Assembly (NCBI RefSeq): GCF_014643175.1
Contig: NZ_BMJH01000002.1
Location: 620,001 to 684,000 of the forward strand
From: Hoyosella rhizosphaerae
GTDB taxonomy: Bacteria > Actinomycetota > Actinomycetes > Mycobacteriales > Mycobacteriaceae
DNA length: 64,000 nucleotides
Direction of reading: 5' to 3'
Shown here: positions 38,975-49,133 of the stretch, piece after piece
Layout: each line of letters begins with the position of its first letter
How positions within the stretch are numbered: position 1 is the first letter of the stretch
Notes under the pieces: model-generated
Databases searched by the model: none
Told to the model about the DNA's origin: nothing
What the model saw: only the letters and a program-made list of their open reading frames with translations
Program-made: the position numbers and the translations under genes

Positions 38975-39751
38975 ATGTCACAAATGCCGGTACTGTTCCT
39001 CAGCCACGGCGCCCCGCCATTGGTTGATGACCAGCAATGGGTTCGACAACTGGCGCAGTGGGCGAAAAAACTGCCTCGACCAAAAAGCATCCTCATCGTG
39101 TCAGCGCATTGGGAATCCGCTCCGCTTACCATCGGGGCGACCACGGATGCTGCGCCGCTTGTCTACGATTTCTGGGGTTTCCCTCAACGGTTCTACGACG
39201 TCACCTACCCAGCCCCAGGCGCGCCGGGACTCGCTGACCAAATCGAGTCACTTACTCCCCATTCCCACGGCGTCGTCCGACTGCCGAGCCGCGGTCTTGA
39301 CCACGGTGCATACGTCCCCTTGACGGTCATGTACCCGGAAGCTGACATCCCCGTCCTGCAGATCTCCCTCCCCAGTTTGGAACCAGAAGCTTTACTCACA
39401 CTCGGCGAGCGTTTGCGCCCACTGCGCGAGCAAGGCGTGTTGATTGTTGGCTCCGGGTTTACCACGCACGGCCTTCCATTCCTCACCGACCCGAGGGCCG
39501 ATGCAGTGCCCCCATCCTGGTCAGTCGAGTTTGACCAGTGGGCGCACGAGACCCTAGCCGCAGGCGATGTCGGCGAACTTCTCAACTTCCAGAACTCGGC
39601 GCCGGGAATGCCCTACGCGCACCCAACGACGGAACATTTCGCCCCACTATTTGTCGCACTCGGGGCGTCGAACGATCCAGAACAAGTGCCGCAACAAGTT
39701 ATCGACGGATACTGGATGGGTCTAGCCAAGCGATCGGTGCAACTCATCTAA
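38975..39751 (+). CDS. Class III extradiol ring-cleavage dioxygenase, 4,5-DOPA dioxygenase type
   Basis: 258-aa LigB-superfamily protein (YgiD/DODA group). Metal ligands are expected in FLSHGAPPLV (His), VSAHWES (His) and LDHGAYVPL (His); STTHGLPF-like SGFTTHGLPF supplies a further His. Members bind one Zn or Fe and open catechol-type rings. ATG 38975 follows GGAGG by four bases; ATG 38984 is the alternative. The TTGC/GCAA site upstream suggests induction by a phenolic or redox signal. Confidence 0.87.
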   Translation: MSQMPVLFLSHGAPPLVDDQQWVRQLAQWAKKLPRPKSILIVSAHWESAPLTIGATTDAAPLVYDFWGFPQRFYDVTYPAPGAPGLADQIESLTPHSHGVVRLPSRGLDHGAYVPLTVMYPEADIPVLQISLPSLEPEALLTLGERLRPLREQGVLIVGSGFTTHGLPFLTDPRADAVPPSWSVEFDQWAHETLAAGDVGELLNFQNSAPGMPYAHPTTEHFAPLFVALGASNDPEQVPQQVIDGYWMGLAKRSVQLI

Positions 39752-39776
39752 GCGGCACAGCAGGGGAGTGAAAGGC

Positions 39777-40628
39777 ATGTCACGCGCACGATTGGTCCGG
39801 CGGACACTCATCGTGGCACTTGTGGTCGGAATTGCATACGTGACAATCGTGGCCGCGGCATGGGTTTTTCAGCGACAACTGATCTACTTGCCTTCATCAC
39901 CACCAACATTGACTGCAGCAGAAGCCATCCCGGGTGCGCGGGAAGTCGAACTGACCACTTCGGACGGGCTTGAACTCTCCGCGTGGTTCGTCGAACCCGA
40001 CACACAAGGGGTTGTTCTCATCGCGCCAGGCAATGCCGGAAACCGTCAGCACCGGGCAGCATTAGCGCAGGAGTTGGCCGCAAACGGGCTTGGCGTGCTT
40101 CTCATGGACTATCGCGGATATGGCGGAAACCCTGGCTCCCCAACGGAGTTCGGGCTCGCCCAAGATGCGCGCGCAGCGGTGGAATACCTGTATGCGGAGG
40201 CAGGTGTTCCACACGATCAGGTGGTGTACTTCGGCGAGAGTCTTGGTACCGGGGTGGTATCAGAACTGGCCACCGAGTACCCGCCCGCAGCGATGGTTCT
40301 GCGGTCCCCGTTCACTAGCCTTGCGGACGTTGGCCAACACCACTACAGATTCCTGCCCGTTCGATGGCTGCTTAAAGACCGCTATCCAGTGGCAGAACAC
40401 GTCACGCATCCGGCCCTTGAATCGGTTCCGATCACGGTGATCTTGGGCACCCGGGACTCGGTCGTTCCTACACATTTCAGCCGACACGTCGCAGAAGTCG
40501 CCGGGGCAAACGTAGTGGAAATTGCTGGTGCCAATCACAACGACCGGTCCTTGAACAGCGGTGAAGACGTTGTTCGTGCGATTGTTCAAGCGAGTGCAGA
40601 TGTGGGCATTAACGCCACGCAGGAATGA
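39777..40628 (+). CDS. Membrane-anchored alpha/beta hydrolase (BEM46/ABHD13-like)
   Basis: 283 aa. The N-terminal TM segment (RTLIVALVVGIAYVTIVAAAWVF) is followed by QRQLIYLPSSPP, a signature of this subgroup. The fold shows APGNAGNRQHRA (oxyanion region), MDYRGYGGNPGSPTE, nucleophile GESLGTGV, an Asp in LGTRDSVVP and His in GANHNDRSL. The serine faces the cytoplasm or outside depending on topology. The substrate is unknown, possibly lipid or ester. Start ATG 39777 fits AGGGGAG better than GTG 39768. Confidence 0.85.
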   Translation: MSRARLVRRTLIVALVVGIAYVTIVAAAWVFQRQLIYLPSSPPTLTAAEAIPGAREVELTTSDGLELSAWFVEPDTQGVVLIAPGNAGNRQHRAALAQELAANGLGVLLMDYRGYGGNPGSPTEFGLAQDARAAVEYLYAEAGVPHDQVVYFGESLGTGVVSELATEYPPAAMVLRSPFTSLADVGQHHYRFLPVRWLLKDRYPVAEHVTHPALESVPITVILGTRDSVVPTHFSRHVAEVAGANVVEIAGANHNDRSLNSGEDVVRAIVQASADVGINATQE

Positions 40629-40670
40629 CCCGTCGTGACGGCGGCAGAGTCGGCTGCAAGGATAGGGGGC

Positions 40671-42239
40671 ATGCACGATTCAACGACCACACTGGAACAG
40701 TTCCGGCAACTCGCCACAGAGCACCGAGTAGTTCCGGTGACACGGAAGGTATTAGCTGATGCGGAAACGCCAGTCTCCGCATACCGCAAGCTCTCCGGAA
40801 ACCGAGCAGGCACCTTCTTGCTGGAGTCCGCCGAGAACGGTCGTTCGTGGTCGCGCTGGTCCTTTATCGGCGTAGAGAGCCGTTGTGCGCTGACGGTGCG
40901 GGACGGCGAAGCGGTGTGGCTCGGTTGCGCGCCAGCTGGCGCCCCGTCTGGCGGCGATCCGATAGACGCTCTACGATCCACGCTTTCGCTGCTCGGGAGC
41001 GAGCACATCGATGGGATGCCTCCGCTGACAGGAGGACTCGTCGGGTACATGGGGTACGACATTGTTCGTCGGCTCGAAAAACTGCCAGAGCACACGAAAA
41101 ACGATCTGCACATTCCCGAGATGTTGATGTTGCTCGCCACCGATTTTGCAGCGTTTGACCATCACGAAGGCAGCATTACGCTGATCGCCAACGCCGTGAA
41201 CTGGGATGGGAGCGACGACGGGGTCGACGAAGCGTATAGCTCAGCAGTGGCTCGACTTGACGCAATGACCGTAGCTCTGGGTGCGCCTGCAGCATCGACT
41301 GTGTCTATGTTCAGCAGACCTGAACCTGACTATGTGCGGCAGCGGACAAGCGGCGAGTTCGGTAAGGCTGTTGAACAGGCCGTCCGAGAAATTGAAGCGG
41401 GCGAAGCATTCCAGGTAGTCCTGTCACAGCGTTTTGAAATGGATTCCGAAGCGGACGGACTAGACGTCTACCGGATGCTCAGGGCATCCAACCCCAGTCC
41501 CTACATGTACCTGATGCGAGTTCCTGCCGACAGTGACAACACGAACAATGGCCAATGCCTATCCAGCGAAACGGCATTCACCATCGTTGGGTCGAGTCCC
41601 GAAGCGTTGGTGACGGTCCACGATGGCGTCGCGACGACGCACCCGATTGCGGGAACGCGGTGGCGTGGAGAGTCCGAAGAAGACGACGTCCTCCTCGAAA
41701 AGGACCTCCTCGCGGATGAAAAAGAAAACGCCGAACACCTCATGTTGGTTGACCTGGGGCGCAACGACCTGGGCCGGGTATGCACACCCGGGACTGTGAA
41801 GGTGTCGGACTATCGCCATATTGAACGGTACAGCCACGTCATGCACATGGTGTCGACCGTATCGGGGCATCTTGCTGAAGGGAAAACAGCGCTTGATGCG
41901 GTGACAGCATGTTTTCCTGCGGGCACGTTATCCGGCGCGCCGAAGGTGCGGGCGATGGAAATCATCGACGAACTCGAACTTACTCGGCGCGGGCTTTACG
42001 GTGGGATTGTTGGGTACCTCGATTTCACCGGAAATGCCGATACCGCAATCGCAATTCGAACAGCGCTCCTCAAAGACGGCAAGGCATACGTCCAGGCTGG
42101 AGGTGGCATAGTGGCAGATTCGCAGCCGGAATACGAGGACAACGAATCGAGAAACAAGGCGATGGCCGTCCTCAAAGCCGTAGCTGCCGCGGCGACGATT
42201 GAACCCATGACACCAACGGAAACGGAACCACGGGAGTGA
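40671..42239 (+). CDS. trpE: Anthranilate synthase component I TrpE
   Basis: 522 aa from ATG 40671, with AAGGATAGGGGGC before it. First enzyme of tryptophan synthesis; makes anthranilate from chorismate with TrpG (not in this window). Seen: [18 protein letters not shown] (Trp feedback site region), [39 protein letters not shown], and [19 protein letters not shown]. Compared with the M. tuberculosis sequence as I recall it, about ten extra residues ([17 protein letters not shown]) sit before [10 protein letters not shown]. No Trp-rich leader peptide is visible upstream. Confidence 0.95.
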   Translation: MHDSTTTLEQFRQLATEHRVVPVTRKVLADAETPVSAYRKLSGNRAGTFLLESAENGRSWSRWSFIGVESRCALTVRDGEAVWLGCAPAGAPSGGDPIDALRSTLSLLGSEHIDGMPPLTGGLVGYMGYDIVRRLEKLPEHTKNDLHIPEMLMLLATDFAAFDHHEGSITLIANAVNWDGSDDGVDEAYSSAVARLDAMTVALGAPAASTVSMFSRPEPDYVRQRTSGEFGKAVEQAVREIEAGEAFQVVLSQRFEMDSEADGLDVYRMLRASNPSPYMYLMRVPADSDNTNNGQCLSSETAFTIVGSSPEALVTVHDGVATTHPIAGTRWRGESEEDDVLLEKDLLADEKENAEHLMLVDLGRNDLGRVCTPGTVKVSDYRHIERYSHVMHMVSTVSGHLAEGKTALDAVTACFPAGTLSGAPKVRAMEIIDELELTRRGLYGGIVGYLDFTGNADTAIAIRTALLKDGKAYVQAGGGIVADSQPEYEDNESRNKAMAVLKAVAAAATIEPMTPTETEPRE

Positions 42240-42910
42240 CCCGCCAGAAAACTATTGGCTCGCCTCGACTCGGATTCGCTCTTGCCTTGATCGGGGCGGG
42301 TCTGCTGTGGGTTTCATCGCGAGCGCCGTGGCTTCGCGCCACCATCGAAGACGGTCTACAGCCCGTGTACAGCGAAACTATCATCGGTGCTACTTGGGCC
42401 GCCGAGCTTGGGCCATTAGCACTTGCGATCGGCGCCGCACTCGTAGTGACGCTCGTAGCGCGTGGGTTAGCCCAGCGCATCGTCTCAGCAGCAGTGCTTG
42501 TCCTGTTCGTTCTAGCTCTAGCCGCACCCGTGCGGATGCTGTTCGAAGGCGCGCAGGATTCGCGCGTCAGGCAACTCGCAGAACTGCCAGCCCGAGCTGA
42601 AGTTGCCGAAATCACCGTCGTGTATTGGCCGCTTGGCATCGCCTGCATCGCTGTTGTCATGGGTGCTATTGGCGCCGTCCTGTTGTTTCGCTCTCCACTG
42701 CGCCAGCGAGGATCGCGTACGCAATATCAGACTCCGGCGGTACGAAGAGAAGAAGTGCGTACTGACATCGCAGGTGGGGCGATTTCGGCAGCGGCAGCGG
42801 CAGGCATACCATTAAGCGATCGGATGCTCTGGGATGCGCTCGACGCGGGTGAAGATCCCACTGAGTCCGATAGCACGGGCAGTGACGTCGAACAGGCGGA
42901 TGAGAAGTGA
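42236..42910 (+). CDS. Trp-operon-associated membrane protein
   Basis: 224-aa protein of the TIGR02234/Trp_oprn_chp family, found in actinobacterial trp operons between trpE and trpC (Rv1610 type). About four TM segments ([79 protein letters not shown]) and an acidic tail. GTG start overlaps the trpE stop by four bases. Function unknown; a role in tryptophan or precursor handling is only implied by position. Confidence 0.85.
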   Translation: MTRQKTIGSPRLGFALALIGAGLLWVSSRAPWLRATIEDGLQPVYSETIIGATWAAELGPLALAIGAALVVTLVARGLAQRIVSAAVLVLFVLALAAPVRMLFEGAQDSRVRQLAELPARAEVAEITVVYWPLGIACIAVVMGAIGAVLLFRSPLRQRGSRTQYQTPAVRREEVRTDIAGGAISAAAAAGIPLSDRMLWDALDAGEDPTESDSTGSDVEQADEK

Positions 42911-42969
42911 CGGTGAACCTCATCGCACACGCGTTGGGTTTACCAAAGGAAAGGACACGTGGGGGCAGG

Positions 42970-43785
42970 ATGACGGTTCTCGACTCCATACTCGAAGGCG
43001 TTCGCGCGGATGTCGCCGCCAGAGAGTCCGCCCTTGATTTGGCGGCGGTGAAGAAACTTGCCCGCACCATGCCTGAACCGCGTGACGCTGCCGCGGCACT
43101 CCGGGAGCCTGGTATTGCCGTCATTGCGGAGGTGAAGCGGGCAAGCCCATCAAAGGGTGCGCTTGCGAATATCGCCGACCCGGCCGAACTTGCCCGCGAG
43201 TACGAACTCGGCGGCGCGCGAGTCATTAGCGTTCTCACAGAGGAACGCCGATTCCGCGGTTCACTGGCAGACCTTGATTCGGTGCGCGCGGCTGTCAATA
43301 TTCCTGTCTTGCGCAAAGACTTTGTTGTTGGCCCCTATCAGATTCATGAAGCTCGGGCACATGGCGCCGATGTCATATTGCTGATCGTTGCCGCACTTGA
43401 ACAAGACGTCTTGGTGTCACTGCTTGACCGGACCGAATCGTTGGGGATGACGGCGCTAGTTGAGGTGCATACCGAGCAGGAAGCCGATCGCGCTCTCGAA
43501 GCAGGCGCTCGTGTCATTGGTGTCAACGCCCGGAACCTCAAGACCCTTGAGGTGGATCGCGACTGCTTTAGCCGCATTGCGCCCGGGCTGCCCAGCGACA
43601 TCATCAAGGTCGCTGAATCTGGAATCCGCGGTCCTGCTGACTTACTTGCCTACGCTGGCGCCGGGGCGGATGCAGTCCTCGTAGGTGAGGGACTGGTCAC
43701 CAGTGGAAACCCACGGGCAGCTGTTGCTGATCTTGTGACGGCGGGGGCGCATCCATCGTGCCCTAAGCCCACGCGCAACGGATGA
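42970..43785 (+). CDS. trpC: Indole-3-glycerol phosphate synthase TrpC
   Basis: 271-aa (beta/alpha)8 enzyme without a fused TrpF. Seen: [31 protein letters not shown] (catalytic lysine), [21 protein letters not shown] (catalytic lysine), [29 protein letters not shown] and [14 protein letters not shown] start it at ATG 42970 behind GGGGGCAGG; GTG 42907, overlapping the previous stop, would add 21 residues. Confidence 0.95.
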   Translation: MTVLDSILEGVRADVAARESALDLAAVKKLARTMPEPRDAAAALREPGIAVIAEVKRASPSKGALANIADPAELAREYELGGARVISVLTEERRFRGSLADLDSVRAAVNIPVLRKDFVVGPYQIHEARAHGADVILLIVAALEQDVLVSLLDRTESLGMTALVEVHTEQEADRALEAGARVIGVNARNLKTLEVDRDCFSRIAPGLPSDIIKVAESGIRGPADLLAYAGAGADAVLVGEGLVTSGNPRAAVADLVTAGAHPSCPKPTRNG

Positions 43786-43851
43786 CACCCGGTTTGGGTA
43801 AGACACGGTACGGACAACGCAGACGAACTCTCGTTAGGGCACACTGACAGT

Positions 43852-45147
43852 ATGACTTCGGCAGATCCTGTGGACTTCAAGGCAGCGGCGCAACCAGGCG
43901 GGGCAGATATCCCGCACGCCAGTGCAGGGCTCACATTACGCAGCTCGTCCGATCCCGACGCAACGGGACATTTTGGTGACTACGGCGGACGGTTTGTCCC
44001 CGAGGCCCTCATGGCGGTCATCGAAGAAGTGACCGCCGAATTCGAGAAGGCTCGTACTGACGAAAGTTTCCTCAACGAACTTGATCGACTTCATCGCGAC
44101 TACTCGGGCCGACCCTCTCCGCTTTACGAGGCAACACGCCTTACTGAACACGCTGGCGGCGCTCGAATCTTTCTTAAGCGTGAGGATCTGAACCACACAG
44201 GTTCGCACAAAATCAACAATGTCCTTGGTCAAGCTTTGCTTGCTAAGCAAATGGGCAAGACACGCGTCATCGCGGAGACCGGTGCGGGACAGCACGGCGT
44301 CGCAACGGCAACCGCGTGTGCTCTTCTTGGGCTCGAGTGCGTTGTCTACATGGGCAAAGTAGATACCGATAGGCAAGCGCTGAACGTCGCCCGTATGCGG
44401 TTGCTCGGTGCCACGGTCGTTGCAGTCGAAACTGGCTCCAAAACCCTTAAAGACGCTATTAACGAGGCGCTGCGCGACTGGGTCGCCCACGCCGACGACA
44501 CCTACTACTGCTTCGGCACCGTCGCGGGACCGCACCCGTTCCCATTGATGGTCAGAGACTTCCAACGCATCATCGGACTCGAAACCAAAACCCAGATCCG
44601 CGCACTCACTGGGCGACTTCCCGACGCCCTCGTCGCCTGCGTAGGCGGCGGTTCCAACGCAATTGGCCTGTTCCATGCGTTCATTGACGACCCAAATGTG
44701 CGACTTATTGGAATTGAAGCGGGCGGTGACGGTGTGGAAACCGGCCGCCACGCAGCCACAATCGGCGGTGGAACACCGGGTGCGTTGCATGGAGCGTTTT
44801 CGTACCTGCTTCAAGACGGTGATGGTCAAACAATTGAGTCCCATTCCATCTCGGCGGGACTTGACTACCCAGGCGTTGGACCTGAGCATTCGTACCTCAA
44901 TGACATTGGGCGTGCAGAGTACCGGTCCGTAACCGATACCGAGGCGATGGAAGCTTTTGCGCTGTTGTGCCGAACTGAGGGCATCATCCCGGCGATCGAA
45001 TCAGCACACGCAATCGCAGGCGCAGTCAAACTCGCTCCTGAACTCGGTCGGGACGCGGTCATCGTCGTGAACCTGTCAGGCCGCGGAGACAAAGACGTTG
45101 CCACAGCAGCAGAATGGTTCGGCCTCGTAGATAAGGACGCATCATGA
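43852..45147 (+). CDS. trpB: Tryptophan synthase beta chain TrpB
   Basis: 431-aa PLP enzyme that joins indole and serine. Seen: [42 protein letters not shown] (PLP lysine), [35 protein letters not shown] (phosphate cup), and [30 protein letters not shown] variable N-terminal tail of about 40 residues precedes the conserved start. The 66-base gap before it could hold a promoter. trpA overlaps its stop. Confidence 0.96.
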   Translation: MTSADPVDFKAAAQPGGADIPHASAGLTLRSSSDPDATGHFGDYGGRFVPEALMAVIEEVTAEFEKARTDESFLNELDRLHRDYSGRPSPLYEATRLTEHAGGARIFLKREDLNHTGSHKINNVLGQALLAKQMGKTRVIAETGAGQHGVATATACALLGLECVVYMGKVDTDRQALNVARMRLLGATVVAVETGSKTLKDAINEALRDWVAHADDTYYCFGTVAGPHPFPLMVRDFQRIIGLETKTQIRALTGRLPDALVACVGGGSNAIGLFHAFIDDPNVRLIGIEAGGDGVETGRHAATIGGGTPGALHGAFSYLLQDGDGQTIESHSISAGLDYPGVGPEHSYLNDIGRAEYRSVTDTEAMEAFALLCRTEGIIPAIESAHAIAGAVKLAPELGRDAVIVVNLSGRGDKDVATAAEWFGLVDKDAS

Positions 45148-45959
45148 CAGACCTTGATCAGAACAGCACTGCTGTGAAGGCGTCGCGGCTCGGCCCAGTA
45201 TTTGATCGTTGCCGTGCCGAACAGCGCGCAGCGCTCGTGGGCTACCTACCAGCGGGCTACCCGAACAAAGAAGCATCCAAGGCGCTCTTTGCCGCCCTCG
45301 TTGAATCAGGGTGCGACATCATTGAAGTAGGAATTCCCTACTCAGACCCAGTGATGGACGGACCCACCATCCAACGAGCTGCCGAAACAGCGTTGCGGGC
45401 CGGGTTCAAAGTGCGCGACGTTTTCGAGACTGTGGAGTACATTTCGTCGATCGGTGGCAACGCCGTCGTCATGACGTATTGGAACCCAGTGCTCAAATAT
45501 GGCGTCGATGCCTTCGCGCGCGACCTCGCCGCTGCAGGAGGCCTCGGCCTCATCACGCCGGACCTCATCCCGGACGAGGCCGCCAAGTGGATTGCCGCCT
45601 CAGAGGAACACAACCTCGACCGAATCTTCCTTGTTGCGCCCTCATCAACCGAGGAACGCGTTGCAATGACCACAAACCGCAGTCGAGGCTTCGTCTACGC
45701 CGCATCGACAATGGGTGTCACAGGTGCCCGAGATGCAGTGTCGACATCAGCTCCCGAGCTCGTTGCACGCATCCGTGAGCACAGTGACATCCCCATTGGC
45801 ATCGGCCTCGGCGTCCGCAACCGGACCCAAGCCGCAGAGATCGGCAAGTACGCCGACGCAGTTATCGTGGGTTCAGCGCTGGTTTCTGCCGCGGAACAAG
45901 GGCTTGCCGCCGTAGCAGACCTTACGCGTGAACTCTCTGCCGGCGTACGAGATAGATGA
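45144..45959 (+). CDS. trpA: Tryptophan synthase alpha chain TrpA
   Basis: 271-aa TIM barrel that splits indole glycerol phosphate. Seen: [15 protein letters not shown], the catalytic Glu in [26 protein letters not shown] and catalytic Asp in [11 protein letters not shown], with [15 protein letters not shown] and [12 protein letters not shown] at the phosphate site. Start ATG 45144 within the trpB stop. Last trp gene here; trpD, trpF and trpG are absent from the cluster. Confidence 0.96.
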   Translation: MTDLDQNSTAVKASRLGPVFDRCRAEQRAALVGYLPAGYPNKEASKALFAALVESGCDIIEVGIPYSDPVMDGPTIQRAAETALRAGFKVRDVFETVEYISSIGGNAVVMTYWNPVLKYGVDAFARDLAAAGGLGLITPDLIPDEAAKWIAASEEHNLDRIFLVAPSSTEERVAMTTNRSRGFVYAASTMGVTGARDAVSTSAPELVARIREHSDIPIGIGLGVRNRTQAAEIGKYADAVIVGSALVSAAEQGLAAVADLTRELSAGVRDR

Positions 45960-46029
45960 GTTTCCGCTACCGTGTGAAAGGGCTGCAACCGCGCAGACCA
46001 CTCGTGACTAGCAAAACAAGGGGACCGCA

Positions 46030-47025
46030 GTGAACCGGAGCTATTTGGCCGCGCAATCGGCTGATCTGCTCGCCTACATCCCGAGCCCACCGCAGGGCGT
46101 GTGGCAAGTAGGGCCTTTCGCCCTTCGTGCGTACGCACTGTTCATCATCCTTGGCATCATCATTGCCATTGCGTGGGGCGACCGTAGGTGGCAGGCGCGC
46201 GGGGGAGAACCCGGCACGGTCCTCGACATCGCATTGTGGGCAATCCCATTCGGGTTCGTGGGTGGTCGGGCCTACCATGTCGCGACCGATTGGCAGAAGT
46301 ACTTCGGCGAGGGCGCGAACCCTGTCGATGCATTAAAGGTATGGCAGGGCGGGCTAGGAATCTGGGGTGCTGTCGCGCTAGGCGCGGTAGGCGCATGGAT
46401 TGGGTGCCGCGCCAAAGGCGTTCCCCTTCCAGCGTTCGGCGACGCGGTCGCACCGGGAATCCTGCTTGCGCAGGCCATCGGACGCCTGGGCAACTACTTC
46501 AACCAAGAACTTTACGGCCAAAGCACCGACGTTGCCTGGGGCCTGGCGATCTACACAAGGCTTGATGGTGAGGGACGAATCGACAATCTGAACGGCGTCT
46601 CCACCGGGCAGATTGTCGACATTGTGCACCCGACGTTCCTCTACGAATTGTTGTGGAATGTCTTCTTCGTTGTCGTGCTGGTGGTGCTTGATCGGAAGTT
46701 CCGGCTAGGACACGGACGCCTATTCGCGCTCTACGTCGCGGGCTATAGCTTCGGACGATTCTTTGTGGAGCTGCTGCGAGCCGACCCCGCCAACGAGATC
46801 TTTGGCATTCGTATCAACTCCTTCACCTCCGCGATCGTATTCACCGGGGCAGTGATATTTGTTCTCCTTGCTAAGAAGGGGCGGGAAGAGCCTGAAGAGC
46901 TGGTCCCAGCCGCTCACCGGAGCCCCACGGCTGCTGTCGTGACAAGCCCCGCAAACGGTGACTCAGGGGCATCTGAGAATGCGAGCGCTCCAGGCGACGA
47001 CACCGGTGAAACCGAACCGCGGTAG
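46030..47025 (+). CDS. lgt: Prolipoprotein diacylglyceryl transferase Lgt
   Basis: 331-aa polytopic membrane enzyme that adds diacylglycerol to the lipobox Cys of lipoproteins. About seven TM segments. The Lgt signature GRLGNYFNQELYG is present, with HPTFLYELLWN and GYSFGRFFVELLRADP. A hydrophilic tail of about 45 residues rich in Ala, Glu and Thr extends beyond the last TM, as in mycobacteria. GTG start 46030. Three predicted lipoproteins in this window are potential substrates. Confidence 0.95.
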   Translation: MNRSYLAAQSADLLAYIPSPPQGVWQVGPFALRAYALFIILGIIIAIAWGDRRWQARGGEPGTVLDIALWAIPFGFVGGRAYHVATDWQKYFGEGANPVDALKVWQGGLGIWGAVALGAVGAWIGCRAKGVPLPAFGDAVAPGILLAQAIGRLGNYFNQELYGQSTDVAWGLAIYTRLDGEGRIDNLNGVSTGQIVDIVHPTFLYELLWNVFFVVVLVVLDRKFRLGHGRLFALYVAGYSFGRFFVELLRADPANEIFGIRINSFTSAIVFTGAVIFVLLAKKGREEPEELVPAAHRSPTAAVVTSPANGDSGASENASAPGDDTGETEPR

Positions 47026-47027
47026 CT

Positions 47028-47519
47028 ATGTCACCGCCGGGGCAGTGTGACTCGAGTAATCCGCACCCACCGCATCACAGCCATGCCAGCGGTGAGTGCG
47101 GGCACACACTCTCTCATCGGCGGACACCGTTGCGGACTCTCCTATTCGCAGGAGGGGCGGCAACAGTAGTCGGAGCCGGATGTGTGTACCTGTGGGCGTT
47201 TAGCCCGCACGACTCCAGTTCCATCTATCCAATCTGCCCCACGAAACTTCTCACAGGTTTCGACTGTCCAGGTTGCGGTGCACTCCGGATGGGGCACGAT
47301 CTGCTGCGCGGCGATATCGTCGCTGCGGCCAACGACAACCTGTTTCTCCTTGTGCTCACGCCCATCCTGGTTCTGTGGGGATTGTGGTTCCTGTGGCGAA
47401 AACGTCGGGGTGCCGCACCCCGGCCGCCGTGGCGTGCGGCGGCGGTGGTGACGGGGCTAGCAATTGTCTGGGGCGTGGTTCGAAACCTGCCCAATTTCCC
47501 GTTTGTTCCGGGCGGATAA
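47028..47519 (+). CDS. DUF2752 membrane protein
   Basis: 163-aa protein starting two bases after lgt. A His/Pro/Cys-rich N-terminus (CDSSNPHPPHHSHASGECGH) precedes TM1. The DUF2752 core is FDCPGCGALRMGHDLLRGDIVAAANDNLFLLVL, with a CPGC pair and following TM segments. The same gene follows lgt in M. tuberculosis (Rv1616). Function unknown; the conserved cysteines and N-terminal histidines could bind metal, which is speculation. Confidence 0.85.
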   Translation: MSPPGQCDSSNPHPPHHSHASGECGHTLSHRRTPLRTLLFAGGAATVVGAGCVYLWAFSPHDSSSIYPICPTKLLTGFDCPGCGALRMGHDLLRGDIVAAANDNLFLLVLTPILVLWGLWFLWRKRRGAAPRPPWRAAAVVTGLAIVWGVVRNLPNFPFVPGG

Positions 47520-47598
47520 GGCGACTTGTGGAGAAATTCTTTGCTCGTTAACCCGACACCGTAGAGCCAACACAGTTTGGCGGACTATGTTGGTGTGT

Positions 47599-49017
47599 GT
47601 GAAACGTCGCGCGAAGATTGTATGCACCCTTGGCCCCGCAACTGGTTCCGCGGAACGGGTGAGGCAGCTCATTGATAGTGGAATGGATGTGGCACGGCTC
47701 AACATGAGCCACGGTGACCACGCCACCCATCAGGAGAATTACCAGTTTGTACGAGACGCAGCCGAAGCGTCTGGCCGCAATGTGGGGATTCTCGCTGACC
47801 TTCAGGGGCCAAAGATTCGCCTCGGGCGTTTCAAGGACGGCCAAACGACGTGGGCAAGTGGCGAAGAGGTTCGCATCAGCGTCGATGATTGCGAAGGCAC
47901 TCATGACCGCGTGTCGACAACCTACAAAGACCTCAGCACCGACGCACGCGCGGGCGACCGTTTGCTTGTTGATGACGGCAAGGTCGGCCTTGTAGTGACT
48001 GCCGTGGAGGGGTCAGATGTTGTATGCCGGGTAGTAGAGGGCGGACCGGTTAGCAACAACAAAGGCTTGTCGCTGCCCGGCATGAATGTTTCTGTGCCTG
48101 CGCTGTCTGAGAAGGACATCGAGGACCTCGAGTTTGCCCTGAAATTGGGCGTCGACATGATCGCGTTGTCTTTCGTGCGGTCTCCGTCCGATATTGAACT
48201 TGTGCACGACATCATGGACCGGGTGGGCCGTCGTGTCCCAGTGATTGCCAAACTCGAAAAGCCAGAAGCGATCGACAATCTTGAGGCAATCGTCCTTGCG
48301 TTTGACGGCATCATGGTGGCTCGTGGAGATCTTGGCGTAGAGATGCCGCTCGAAACTGTGCCACTGGTTCAAAAGCGTGCAATTCAGGTCGCTCGTGAGA
48401 ACGCGAAGCCTGTCATTGTGGCAACACAGATGCTTGAATCCATGATTACCAACGCCCGCCCTACTCGCGCTGAAGCATCAGACGTCGCCAACGCTGTGCT
48501 CGACGGCGCGGATGCAGTGATGTTGTCCGGTGAGACCTCGGTGGGGCAGTACGTGATGGAAGCTGTCCGCACAATGGCGCGCATTGTCACAGCGGTCGAG
48601 ACGGAATCAACGGTGGTTCCGCCACTCACTCACGTGCCGCGCACCAAGCGCGGAGTGATTTCGTACGCCGCCCGCGATATTGGCGAGCGGCTCGAAGCGA
48701 AGGCGTTGGTGGCGTTCACGCAGTCGGGTGACACTGTTCGGCGGCTAGCGCGGTTGCACACCCACCTGCCGCTCGTTGCGCTGACTCCCATCGCCGCAGT
48801 GCGTAGCCAGCTATCGCTGACGTGGGGTACGGAAACTTTCACTGTGGACTACGTCGAGAGCACAGACGCCATGATTCGCCAGGTTGATGATGCTTTGTTG
48901 AAGATTGGCGGCTATTCGAAAGGTGATCGGGTTGTCATCGTCGCTGGTGCGCCCCCCGGCACCGTTGGTTCGACGAACCTGATTCAGGTGCATCGCATTG
49001 GCGAAGACGACCACTGA
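47599..49017 (+). CDS. pyk: Pyruvate kinase
   Basis: 472 aa from GTG 47599, the same length as M. tuberculosis PykA; ATG 47587 would add four residues and no Shine-Dalgarno is visible for either. Final glycolytic step, PEP plus ADP to pyruvate plus ATP. Seen: KIVCTLGPATG, GMDVARLNMSHGDH, DLQGPKIRLG, the active-site VIAKLEKPEAIDNL, and MVARGDLGVEMPLETVPLVQK, ATQMLESMITNARPTRAEASDVANAVLDGADAVMLSGETS. The C-terminal regulatory domain contains AFTQSGDTVRRLARL. A hairpin at 49056-49088 probably ends its transcript. Confidence 0.95.
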   Translation: MKRRAKIVCTLGPATGSAERVRQLIDSGMDVARLNMSHGDHATHQENYQFVRDAAEASGRNVGILADLQGPKIRLGRFKDGQTTWASGEEVRISVDDCEGTHDRVSTTYKDLSTDARAGDRLLVDDGKVGLVVTAVEGSDVVCRVVEGGPVSNNKGLSLPGMNVSVPALSEKDIEDLEFALKLGVDMIALSFVRSPSDIELVHDIMDRVGRRVPVIAKLEKPEAIDNLEAIVLAFDGIMVARGDLGVEMPLETVPLVQKRAIQVARENAKPVIVATQMLESMITNARPTRAEASDVANAVLDGADAVMLSGETSVGQYVMEAVRTMARIVTAVETESTVVPPLTHVPRTKRGVISYAARDIGERLEAKALVAFTQSGDTVRRLARLHTHLPLVALTPIAAVRSQLSLTWGTETFTVDYVESTDAMIRQVDDALLKIGGYSKGDRVVIVAGAPPGTVGSTNLIQVHRIGEDDH

Positions 49018-49055
49018 CACTTCTTGTCAGACTGCTGTGGCATGGTGTTGAAGTC

Positions 49056-49088
49056 GCGGTCGTGAACTCAAATGTTGAGTGCGGCCGC
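49056..49088 (+). terminator. Hairpin downstream of pyk
   Basis: GCGGTCG (49056-49062) pairs with CGGCCGC (49082-49088, one G-U), and the inner ACTCAA / TTGAGT (49066-49071 / 49075-49080) closes a 3-base loop, with a small internal bulge. 38 bases after the pyk stop; no T-tract. Confidence 0.5.
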
Positions 49089-49133
49089 GCTTCGGCGATG
49101 TGTCCAGCGATGTGAGATTGCGAGTCAGTAGAG

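Noticed and set aside
40629-40670. Tryptophan leader peptide or attenuator before trpE
   Set aside because: No reading frame with clustered Trp codons and no paired hairpins in the short gap.
47464-47598. N-terminal extension of pyruvate kinase
   Set aside because: Overlaps the DUF2752 gene, and the family N-terminus begins at the GTG 47599 position.
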